This document shows, one piece after another, positions 22,601 through 35,300 of a stretch of 64,000 nucleotides of DNA. Source of the stretch: Opisthorchis felineus (lineage: Eukaryota > Platyhelminthes > Trematoda > Opisthorchiida > Opisthorchiidae); NCBI GenBank assembly GCA_004794785.1, contig SJOL01006586.1, forward strand, positions 1,134,823-1,198,822, given 5' to 3'. Numbering within the stretch: the first letter of the stretch is position 1; each line of letters begins with the position of its first letter. The notes below the pieces were generated by a model. That model saw nothing but the letters and a program-made list of their open reading frames with translations, searched no databases and was not told the origin of the DNA. A program made the translations under genes and the position numbers.

Positions 22601-25600
22601 AAAGCATAGCCGAACTGGTTCTAACCGTCGCTCAGTCAGCACACCAGGATTGGCTACCATTGTGGGAGATACTGGTTTCCACGCTGAAACGAGCAATACA
22701 ACGGTAAGAGGCGATTCACATGACGCAACAGTCGTATCATTTTTCCTGTCACACAGGATTTTTCTGTCATATAACATCCGCATACATATTCTTATAACCG
22801 AGTATAAAATCTCACATTCGATAAGCTATTTGAAGCTCTGCATGCTTCAACATAACGCAGAGTTAAATTACCAAATTTTGCATTTTCATCAAACTAATAA
22901 GCTAGTTTTGTTGAAGGAAACTACTCACAAGGTTGCTCAAAACTGTTCGACAGCCCACTACCGGTTTCGCCATTCTTGGGGCTCATCAGACAGGCGCAAT
23001 CCACAGGTTTCCGAATTGTATGAGATTCGACCAATAGACTCATTTCCACACCAATTGCGCTTTAACGGTAGACTCAGATGAACCACAGCTAAGTTCTTAT
23101 TTTATGATAGGTAGGTTTGAGCACCTGAGAATTTTTGTGAGAGGCCAGCACCAGGTTTAAATGGCTTTCATCCTTTGCTACCAGATCATTGTTTGACCTC
23201 CCCTCCTCGTTTCTATCCTACGCGTAATTGCGTGGAAAAGGCTTTTCGGAGAAGTCGGTCGACCGGCATACGGAGCACGTGACCGAGCTATCACAACCTA
23301 TGGGATATGATCTGTTTATTCATCGTAGGAGGGCTATTTCTTCCGAAAACCATTCGACATACTTCAGCATTACTGACCCGATGTTCCCACCAGACTCAGT
23401 CAATACTCCGAAGACATCGGTGGTCAAACAGTAAAAGTACTTTAACGTCTTCAGCGCGCAGCGGCGATCTTTTTGAACCACAGCTGCATTATAAACTCGA
23501 TTCTTGGTAGATAAGCTGATATGACGTCCGCGTCACACTCGATGCAGGCTCACAAAAGCTACTCTGGCCTTTCCAAGCCGGATGGAAATATCGTCTTTGA
23601 CTGGACTACCGGGACTGACAGCTGCCCAGATAGACAAATTTGTCTACTACACTAATCAGCTCATCCGCGAGCTTAGGGTTCGAGCTCACCCAGTCTTGCA
23701 GCAGTACTCTACGCTTTGCAGGTGTGGGGCGCATGCTAAACATTGAGGCAGGTTTACTTAGATTACTTAATATCGTCTGCATTTCAATGGTGTCGTATCC
23801 AAGAAGAGCTATGTTTTCTGTATGCTCGATATCTGTGAGCAAATGCCCTGGGAACAGGCATTAAAGTCTGGTAGTGAGTCTTCCATAACCGTATCAGTGG
23901 CGAAGTTGGAGAGGAAACGTGAGAGAGGACACCTTGCCTGACACCAATTGATGTAGTGAACTCCGGGGAGAGCTTCCTGTAGGCCTTCATACTTCCGCTG
24001 GAGGTGGCGTACAGCGCCCTAAGGAGAGTCAAGAATTTATGGGGAGCAAATTTGCTCCACGGACACTGTCATAGTGCCTGCCGGCCCACAGCTTCGAAGT
24101 CAAGAAAAACAATCATCGTTTGCCGATGGAATCTGTGCCGTGGTTCCAGAATCTGTTAAAGGGTGAAAGTGTGATCGATGGATTCTCTTGTAGGACGGAA
24201 CCCAGCTTGGTTTTCGTGGATCTGTCTCTCTCTGTGTTCAGTTAGCCTTCGGAAGATAGGACCAGAGTGCGTGCTTGATCCCAGAGCTACGAGATTGATG
24301 ACACGGTGGTTATTTGGTCGGATCAGAAGTCCGACAGACAACTTTGAATGCCGCTAGCATAGCTTGTTTCATATTTTGCCATGCTTCATCCTCTTGCTCG
24401 CCACCGGTACATTGTTGGCTTACCGTAGAGGGTAGTTGAGCCAGTTCAGATTCTTGTACCTGACTGAGATTTGCAAGGTGATAATACGATGATAATACGA
24501 TTTGGGAAATCCTCTAGGCGACGCCTATCCAGCAGTCTCAAGACTGAAATGACTATTGGTGGATAAGCTAAGCCTAATAAATCGGAGGCGGTGGCGATTT
24601 CAAATAGCCCAGCTGTTCTTTAACTCGTCAACAACACCAAACCAAGAAAGCCGCCGATCAGCGGGAGTCATTGAAGAGGACGACGTCTCAAAAGTTCATT
24701 CCAATTCCCGATGCCCGTTTCGGTGTGCGGAGTACTTCGAGGATCAGTTTATCTGGCTAGAAGTACTCAGCATAATATCCGCCTTACCAGAAGCTTCACA
24801 GTGGGATGTGAACTGTTCCCTCCCGACAGGTGTTGAAGCCAAAAATTAAATCAAACTTCTGAAGCGAAACAAAGCATCCGGTACTGACTGTCTTCCCCTG
24901 GTACTGAGAAGAAGGATTCGTTCACAGTCTGGCGAAACTGATACGGAGTCTTTGGAAAATGAATGAAATGCCAGAGGAATGGTGGATAGCTGATTTCGTT
25001 CATCTCTTCAAGGAAAGGTTTCGGTCTGAATGTGAGAATCATCTGGATACCAGTTTAGTCACGATCGCTTCTAAGTTGCCCACAGGTAACATTACGCTGG
25101 CTTTCTGGTACTCGTGAGATGCAGGTTCGTGAAAACCAAGCAGGGTTTCGTCCGGATCGTGGATCCGTTGACTGCATTTTTACCTTACGACAACTGCTGG
25201 AACGCCACCACACCTAAAGTCTGCTAACACCTGTTGTCTTAGATCTAAGAGCATCGGCTTACTCAGGGGATCGGGATACATTGCGGTGATGTCTTTGCTG
25301 TGAAGGTATGCCAAACACTTTCATTACAATTTCCCAGTTATGCAACACTCTTGGGCAGTGAAAGTCTGCGGAGAGTATTCTCCTACGTTCAGCAAAAAAG
25401 GTGTCTGTCAGGGCTACCGTCCCCTTCGGATTAATGGTCGAGGAAACATTCTTTACGTCATTTAAATGTGGCTCGGAGCTTCTTCTTTGGGAAGATTCTA
25501 AAGACTTGGACTATGCAGAGGATCTTGCGTTACTTAGTTCAGATTCCATCCATGTGTCGAATACACTAAGTAATCTAAATACAGTTGCCATGCTGGTTTT

Positions 25601-28600
25601 CACGGGAGACTCACCTGAATCCCACCTGGTTTTCTCGTTTATAGTGTTCAGCTGAATGTGCTGTATATTGTGCGGCGTTAAAAGTGTTCACGTTCGAAAT
25701 AGAGATGCGGTTGTGAAGCTGGTGAGTGTTAGCTTACGAATCGACGGTCAACGGGAAGAAAGTGTTGCCTGACCATCACGTCAACAATTCTGCTTTGTTT
25801 GTCGGATAGATCTGTATCAGAGCGAAGTGGATTTCGCAGACTGCATTCTCAGGATCGCCTCTTCTAATTGTACTAGCAAACCGACAATTTCGATCAACAC
25901 TAGCGGTTTATTCTAAATCCAGTTGGTTGGCTAATAAATCCACTGAGTAGCGTGTTACGCCAAGGATATTTGCTGCGATATCTCGTGCCAGCTGAAGTCT
26001 CAGACAGCTTCTGTGCAGCACATTCAGTTGAAGAACACCCGTTGGGGCTTTTTTCAGCACCAGTGTATTTTGCCATTTGCGTACGATTTGGTGTTCAAGT
26101 GGAACATAAGCTTGATGGAAACCCGACGAATACATCTATTTGGTGAGCTGCATTTAGTTTGAAACCGATAGTTCGCTGTCGAAGAGTTTTCAGAAATACC
26201 GCACAGTTAATTGTGCTGAGAAAACAGATTTACTTTTCTGACCAGCTTTTCATTCATGTTTTTCTGTCATCCATGTACATATGGTCATCTAGGTGAATAA
26301 TAATGAATGCGAAAGTACAGTAAGTTTGAGATAAGATGAACAAGTGACTTGAATTTCATTTTGTTTTCACGTTAGATTGGGGATCCCGTTCCCTCTCCAC
26401 GAATAGTGGTTATCCTCGTGGGGAACCTTATTTGACCACATTCACTGTTTGTGGGGACCACTGTATGCTGATATATGGTTTTTTATTCCCTCCCTTCATC
26501 CTTTTTGACTCTTCCTCCACATTGGACAGTTGTGAAGATTGGTTGCTCACAACGGCATATAAACGGTCCGATTCGGATGGTAATTTTTGTGAACAACTGG
26601 CTGTGGATCCTATGTCGGGGTTACTCTTGGCCAGAGCATGTCAGGCTTTGATCTCTCTATGTCCGTCTATTGGAGCGGCCATCGTGGCTGGAACTGGTGT
26701 AATCGAATCAGCTACAACGAAGCCTAGCGTTAGAACTGCGGACGAATATAAAGACAAAGACAAAAGTGGGGTTGCAAAGTAGGTGTTCCCGTTTGTATGC
26801 ATTTCTGCTTCTACCAACGTTTTAGGCTATTCACTGTCTTTTTCATTGTCACTTTTTATCATAATGACATCATATCCAAGTCTTGCAGATTTGGTGGCTT
26901 TCGGATTCTCCACGAGGGTGGCAAAAAGTTTGGTATAATGGCTGGCTGCCCCTGAGGTGTCCATTATCCTGACAAATTTCGTTGCGTGAGCTATGCCAAA
27001 ACGTCATTTTAATTATCTTTATTATGAATGGTATGAGTAATATTAATTATCAATTATTGGCATAAATTGCCGCAGCGCTTGTGTACATATTTTGGGCTTC
27101 CGGTTAGCCTACTCGACTGGCGGTGGTCATGGTGCCATAATTGGCTACTGGTAACCTTGCGTTCGATTTCGCCCTTAGGATCTTTCTATCCAGCATACTT
27201 CACCTTCGAGATCCCAGATGCCTGTTTGAGACAGTGAATTAATTGTGTTTTTTTCATGAGTAGTTGTGTTGTCCACTACTCTTTCGTATTTCGTTCATCA
27301 TTGTTAGTGTAACATGTGCATGCAGGTCCGACGATGATAGGTTTACTTCAACCTCTGGTAGGTAGTTAAAATCGATAACACTCCGTCACGTTTACCGGAG
27401 CAAGTCATTCTTCAACCTGGAAGAACCATCTTATTTGACTTTCAATGGATGTTTCGTCCTGTCAAGCTTTTCGCCCTTATTGCGAATCAGCAGTACACGT
27501 CTCACGAAACTCCAGGGGGTTTCGAATCTGCAACCGCCCGACTAATAGTTTGGACACTTAACTGCTTGGCCACGAGCGGCCTAGCAATAGCTGACCTATT
27601 GTGCTACTTATCCCTCATTCCACATCTCGTGGTCACAGGTGTTGACTGGCTCTTCAAGTGAGGATTTCTTTCTGAGATACTTATGGTTTTTTGATTACCC
27701 CTCTCCCTATCCATTATAGGCGTGGGTTTTCGTGGTCCGATTTATCCCACTTGCGATCCGTTTGGTCTTCGGTGTGCGCACCCTTACTCGAAACGGCAGA
27801 CCGCCTAACACTGGATTGTTTGTGTCATGCGACATTGAGAACTTCTACTACAGACACGTTCTTCCAACGTATGCTCGCTGTTATTTCTCCGACTTCGAAT
27901 GAATCCGTTGCATGTGAAACAGATCAGCGGAACCATCATATAATTCTGCGATTGCTAATAGAGTATGGCGAGTTTGACTATCTGTCGGATGTAGTGACGG
28001 TGAGTGTTTTTATGCACCTTCGCATGTCACAAGTTTGTATTACTTTCCGCTGACCAGTGACGATTGACTGCTTTCACCACGATTACCATATGCTTTAATT
28101 GTTAATTGTTTTAAATTAGCTTCCATATTTGTACTCAATGCTGGGTAAATGCGGAGACATGTGGGCTTAAAATCCCATCCTGAGGTAAAAGTTTAATTCG
28201 TATCCCTACACACGTGAGCAGCTGCAAGTGTTTTTTTACCTTTATATGTTGCAGCCATTCGATGATATTCGTCTGGAGCCAGGATCTGCCGAATTTGAAA
28301 TGGATGAGAATGCAGTGGCCATTCTGCGAGTACCATCCTCAATTAGTCTACCGCTTCACCAATTGTTACTCTCCACTGTTCGGACAATAGGACAACTACT
28401 TGTTCACAAGGTTCCCGTGTGAGTTTTTTCTCATCGTGCGTCCTGTTCTGCATGTCCTGCTGCTTCGTGTCGACTTTTAGTGGTTTATTCCAATCTAGTT
28501 AATGGACTGTAGGTCGCGTATCACATTGAAGGTTAGTAAGTGTCAGGGTGGGCGTTCACTATTTTCACAATGGAATGGAATTTTTGAAAGCTACAACGTG

Positions 28601-31600
28601 TCTCTGATGGACCAAAACAGGCTAGCAATTAAGTTCAGAATACCAGTCCAAACTTTTAAGCCCCATCTAGGGATCCCGGGGTCCCAGTGATGCTAGGAAA
28701 GTATTCCACCAGAATTTTTCCGCCAGAGGTATGATTGCTTCAGTGGACAATGAAATTTGGTGAGCTGCAAAAAGATGAACGTAGATTAGAGTGGTTTTAG
28801 TTTGAGCACATACGCAACAAAATGCGACGTTTTTGGCGCAAAAAGTTTTATTCTACTAGCAAAGGTTTTGCAGCTAAGATCATTGTGCGGCCATGGAACC
28901 CCGCAGGGTGCGTCTAGACACGAAAAGTACATGTGCACAGAACTATGCGTCCCCAAGGTCACCATCGGTACCACACGTTCCGGATAGCAGGTACGTTGGC
29001 GGAGCTTACCAAACACGGCTTAGCCGCATGCGACCAGCGGAGTAGGCATGAAATTGTTGGCGGCAGGAACATCGTCATTGGCTGGTGAGAACGAACAAGC
29101 GAATGACCATAATTGGCCATTTAGCCATCTCATATATTTACGCAGAAGCTCCATATGTTTGTCCTGACAATACAGCCGTGTCCCGGGTTGTCTGTCGTCT
29201 TATCACGTAGTCTGACAGGCTCAGTTCCGGCGTAACCAATAGACGGCCACCCACGACACAACAGTAAGGAAGACAGCAAGAGGAAATCTAGACACTAAAG
29301 TTGACGGCTTCCTTCATTTCCGTGTAAAGAGTGCCGACGAAAATATGGTAGCCTGTTGATGCAACGGTCTGTTGCTTCGCTACTCGGGGATTCGCTGTAG
29401 CGGTACGTTGCTTCATTTGTGATGCAGGACCATCGCAGGTGTCGACGTTTCTGATCCCTAATTTTCCTCCTCGCGAGGTGCTGCAAACGCTGATAACTGT
29501 GGCGGTCAGATGTTTCATGGTTCGCTGATAAGTTATGATTGGTTGTCTCTGGATCTTCTCCAACCAGTAATATCAACACAGACTGTGTTCAGTCTGTCAG
29601 TCGTGATTCACTTACATCGTTATTGTTGACAAGATGTTCTAGTTCTAGCACTAATTCGCAGACCTTTGAAATTCCAAGTGAGTTATACCCGAAATCATAG
29701 GAGTAGAATCTTCATTACTTTCAATAAACCGCGGTATCACACATCTAACAACAGGTATTCAACACACGTCCAGACAAAATTATGAGACTTTGTGTCTCAG
29801 TTGCCTCACAGGTATCTGCAAAGGAAGCTTAGAATTATCATAAAAAGTGATGTAGAAGCAGTATAACTGCGAAAACATCAATCGATCTAATGTAACAATA
29901 AACGTGTGCGCACGACATGCAGTAGAGTGAGTGCTCAAGAGGCAGCCGTGCAAAGTTCGCCTAAATTAGTTCAGCAGCTCAGCGATCAGCACATCGTGAT
30001 GGAGATGGTGTTGGACAAGTGGTTTCGGAGAGAGGATATTTAGAGAGATTGGACGAGGCAGCACACAGAGCTATCATCATCATCATTGGCAGCAACATCG
30101 AAGAGCACTTGCCCCCCCCCCCCAAGTGCCGTACAGCGAAGTCGGTGTATTTGAATAAAGCCCCATAATGGGAAGAAGAAATGTAGCAAGGGAGGGGAAC
30201 ATGAGGCTAGAGTGGCACAAACATTCGAGGCACCCACACTTCCAACACAGTCAGACAATCTGAATGAGAGCATAAACGCCACCGAAGCCGCCATATATTT
30301 CGGTGCTTTCACCCAAGTACGAAAGGTCTTCACCTTCCCTCCTGGAAGGCGAACACCGTTCATACTTCGTAATATCCATCGTTCCATTCTGTCATGTCAT
30401 ATCCTGCTCTGCGTTTCCGCCGTTCTGAATAAGGCACGGAGTACGTTTGTCTCTGCATGCACTAACTTGACATGCGTAGTACATAGCCCAGTTCTGTTAG
30501 TTTGCAGTTAGGAGTGAAGTACTGTCTACCTTACGGAAGACCCATTTCCTGGTCACTTCATTCCAAATCCGATGGTTGCAGTTGGTTCCAGCTATAGTTC
30601 TGAGATGTCGGTGATCAAGGACGTGAAGATACCACAGATCATCTGCATTAAGTGGCCAAGTCTTGCAGGGGGTCGAGATGACTCAGTGGTTAGAGCGCGA
30701 GTTTACTGACCGGAAGGTCCGTGGTTCGAACCCGACCTCTGCCTCTCGACTTCTCCTGTCTAGGCCTGGACAACCTGGCAGTATCCCCGCCCTCGTGCTT
30801 CCTTCTGGTGGCATGGCAGTTAGGCACCGAAAGAGTGCTAAAGCTGAACGATTTTTTCAAGTCTTGCAGCTGTACAGCAACACTGCCCGCACCATATTCT
30901 AGTATACGCGTCCCTTGAGACCTAGTGAGATGTCTTTTTGATGACACTAATGGCGCGAATTGGTAAACGCAATCTTTGCCTCTGAGATTCGTGGGATTAC
31001 TTCGTTTGTCACTACCGTCAGACCTAGCACAACTTCCGAGTTACTATAGTGTTCCGCAACTTCCAGTATAACTCCTTGAGTTCTTACAGGCATATTGGAA
31101 GACCGTACGTCCTGTAGCATTACTTTACACTGTGGGCGCGAAGAGCATACCGAAGGGCTGGATGATCTTGGTCAGCTTTTCAAGTAATGCTTGCACTTCC
31201 CGCTGTTTTTCAAAAATGAGAATGATGTCGTCTGTATATTCTAGGTCGGTATGGTTCTTGCTCGGACAGATCTGAGCATCGAGGTTTTGGAAGACCTCCA
31301 GAGTTCTCGTTACCTCGTTAATGAAGAAATTAAATAGATTTGAGGAGCGTGTATATCCTTGTCGGATATCATTGCATGTAGGAAATGTTTTGGAGAGCTC
31401 CCCATACGCTCACGTGCCCCACACGTATGTGAATACAAACAGTGCATGATTTTCATCAACTTCTTGGGCATAGTCTGTTGCACAAACGTTTTGAGAGCAA
31501 CGAATGGATGGGCAGAGTCAGACACACTGTTGTAGTCAGGTGACACCAGGTTTGTATGGCGCCTATACGCATACGCTTGACGGAGTGTGAATATGTGGTC

Positions 31601-32307
31601 CACACAATCTTTTCTCTCATTGAATCATGCTTGCTTTTCACCGCTCAGTTCTTCACGTGCTCTCGTAAGACGACGTGTAATAAATGATACAGAGAGTCTA
31701 CTTACACCGAGAGTCAAGCTAAGTCCTTGGTGATCGCCACACTTAGTGCGACCACATTTGTCTTAAGATATACACTACTGTGAACTCCTGTCAGAGCAAA
31801 TGAAGTGATGTCTTGTCCTACAATCACAACAATAACGCTTCTGACTTATGTCACAATTCCATACAGACTATTGACGTAACAGCCAATGCCTTGGAATTCT
31901 GTATCTGGCAGTAAGCATACTGGTCCTTGTAATTTGAGAGGCGATTCTACCTTTGGTCAGCCCATCAGTCTTATTACAGGTGCGAACCTCTCGACTAAAC
32001 CGATTACCTGGGTCGCAGGTGTGGCTTCGGTTTCAATTGCGCATAGTCCTCTTGTGTTACCATCTCGTATGATGGTTACTTTTGAGTAATTCCGATTAAT
32101 ATTTCTTGTTGCAGCATTCTAGTTAACTTATTTCAGGTTCATCGTTCTTACACACACAGATATCAGACACAGCTGATGAAGCTTACTGCTGATAACAGCA
32201 AATTCATCAAGGTTGGGTGTAGACAATTTCCTAGTACTACTAGATATGGTGAGATGTGACTGTTGACGCCTAAGCTCCATTATCAGTAAACTCAACTCAA
32301 ATCGTTG

Positions 32308-32351
<44 letters not shown>

Positions 32352-35300
32352 AAAATTGCCAGGAGTTATTCGTTTCTGCTCCTCTCTGAATTGAAAAAGT
32401 CATTTGAGGGACTGATGGGAACGCTTGTCGATAATCGAATTTTTTTTTATCCATGTATTCATGTCTATTCATCTTACAAACATTAGTCCTGATTCGGTCG
32501 TCGTGTTTTTTATTTACATCCTGTTCGTTTGGTAATGACGCTTAGAACACTTCGAACTGTTGGTATTTGTGTAATTGAATGTTTGAGTTCTCGTAACGTT
32601 GAACGTCAGTGACAGTGTTGAGGTAAACACGAATTTTCAAATTAAGCTGGTGATAACGTGAGATCTAATTGAGTCACATATGTTGTACACACGCTGGCCT
32701 TTATTTCTGCTGTGACGGTATTCATGATGTCGGGATATTTTTCTTTCATCAGCTGTATAGGTAGTCTCTGGAACTTCACATGGTCCAGGCACTAGCTCTT
32801 GTGCGAAAATCTCATGCATCGACTCGGTTTAACGGTCTCACAGATACGCCCAAGAAGACGCCGGAGCTGATTTCTTACTTTACTTATGTGCGCGGTTTTG
32901 AGTCCCGTGCTATCACGGCCAACTGACTCGGATTTCAATTTTTGGATACCAATGATATGTATGTGGTATTTCTAGAAAGTACACACGGGACATCTGTCCG
33001 CTATAAGCAGTCAACTACTTTTTGGAGGGGAAGGTTGTGGGGCTGATTACCCTACTCTTATCCAATCTTATTTGCGTTTGCATTTTATTGAAAAGTTCTC
33101 TTGAAACCACTTTGGTGTGGTTACTCATTTTGTATTTTTTAATTGTCCTATTTCTCATGTGATGCAGTCCGTCCTTGAACCGGGAAATTTGTCTCCGAAT
33201 TGGTGCCAATCTTTTGGATATGTACGTCAAGCTTGTCGAACATCTTCCTACCATTCCGGGCTCCAAGTCCATTGAGGAACCGAGTGGACCATTAACCAAT
33301 GGAAAAGATCCCGTAGCGGATTCCTGTTTGTCATCTGTGGTGCAGCCGATTGCGCTGCAACTTATTTTCGACATTCGCTACTTAATGCAGCTACTCGTTT
33401 GGCCAACCACCCAAAGTGGAATACCTCGTTCTCGGGTAGGTGTTTGTACGGCCGCTTCGTACAACAGAACGTTAGACCGCTTCATCTAATGAACTCGCTG
33501 TGTAATTTCCAGTGTGTTTACTGTGAACTACCAACAAAATATCGCTGTTGATAACCCGGACCCCACTTTTCCCAGTGGCAGTACATTCCATTTGGCCGCT
33601 ATTTTCAATCGAATATTTGGTTTATCAGCTGACTAAGTCCTAAAGCATGAAAGGATAGGCCGAAATCCATCAACGGCCACTCGTCTACTCGCTTTCCTGT
33701 TTGATTTGAACGAGCCTCATCCACTGCTAGTATACCAGGGGGTACGGTGGTTTGTGGCCTCCTCGTCGAGGTTTGCGTCGAAGCACTTGATGAATTCTCC
33801 ACTGTTAACTGGTCATTAAATGTAAAAGCTTTTCAATGGTGAATCTTGTTTATTTTCATGAAGTGGAGGTATCCCAGAAGTTCAGGCGTGAAGTTACTGA
33901 CTAGAATGTCTGTGTTTCGATTGCTTCTGTCTAGGCTTGGGAAACCTCTCAGTATCTCAGCCGTGATGCTTCCATCCACTTGCACGGCAGCCATACATCG
34001 AAAATTTGCCACAACTAAACATTTTTCTGTCATTATTGGTGTTTCAGTTGTTGGAGGAAAATGTTACTAGCAAAGAGCTGGCTTCCACTGTCAGGCGCAA
34101 ATCCAGTGACTTACTGTCCAAACTGGAAGCCTGTGTGGACCCTTTCGACTGGGAAATGTGTCACCAACGTCTTTCCATCTCGATCACCCACGCTTTGAAC
34201 ACGACTTCACATTTGTATGTCCCCTTAATACAACCAGGCTTGGCTGGTCATATAGATAACACTAAATCTTCTGCTGAGAAGAGTCGAGCCTCTGGATTGG
34301 AGGTTGCATCACTGCTGCCTTTGATTTCAACAGAATCGATGAAAGACAAGGAAAGTGCAACAACCAGCTTCTCCACCTTGCAACTGACGCTGTCTTCTTG
34401 TGTAGACAAACGCCGTTCGAAGCTGGGAGTCCATGGCCCTCCAAAGTTGATGCAACAAGTAAGGGGATTAATGAATTAGATTAAACCGAACTTTCGCCAT
34501 TATCAGATGAATGTATCTTCCATTTGTGGTGGAGACGGTTGCTTTTACTGTTTGCAGAGTTTTTGTATACGCAAGGTCTTGAGACATTTTTATAGGCCAG
34601 TTTCTGACCCCTTTCATGAACCCATATCTCTGAACTATCAACTTCCTTCTCTCCTGATACCCCACCTGTAACCTTGCTCGGTGTACCACCCCCTTATTTG
34701 GACACCAATGACACTAGTTTTCGCCCCTAACTTGTGGCTGTCCCTTGGCATTCGCTGTTGGCCGGAACTGTTATTAGTCAAAATTAGCCGCTGCATGATC
34801 CACGAACGTTTTCCGGCCGATAATGAGACAGGTGATCTCTACAGTACGAATGACTGGTGTTCTAGAATTTCCTTGTCCCGTTGCTTATCATACCTATGTG
34901 AGAGGAAGTCCTCATCGTTTGTCCTCGGAATAGACAATCCTGTAGAATCTGCTTCTGAATAACGCTCATCAGCTTGTTGCGGTTGCAACTCCCTTGCTGA
35001 AGACTAACCAGTTAGTACGCTTATTTCATCAAAGGTGCTTATCAATAGGCTTGGACTGCATTAAAGATATGCTTCACACGGGTTACATGATAGCTTCACG
35101 TTTCATGGACTATGCCGCTGCATCATTTGTCTTTTATATTTCCACGGCTAAATCCTTCATCTACTGATGTCCTTTTCTAGCACTTCCGTTGATGGAACGG
35201 GTGTGATATCCATCTGGTCTTCAAACTGTACTTCGAGGCTCACTTTGCTTTCGACTTTGTTGGATTGCCGATGTTCTTGTTATCTGTTGTATGCGTTGTC

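Noticed and set aside
32128..32472. 114-codon minus frame with IYIYIY run
   Set aside because: Produced by translating the TA microsatellite.
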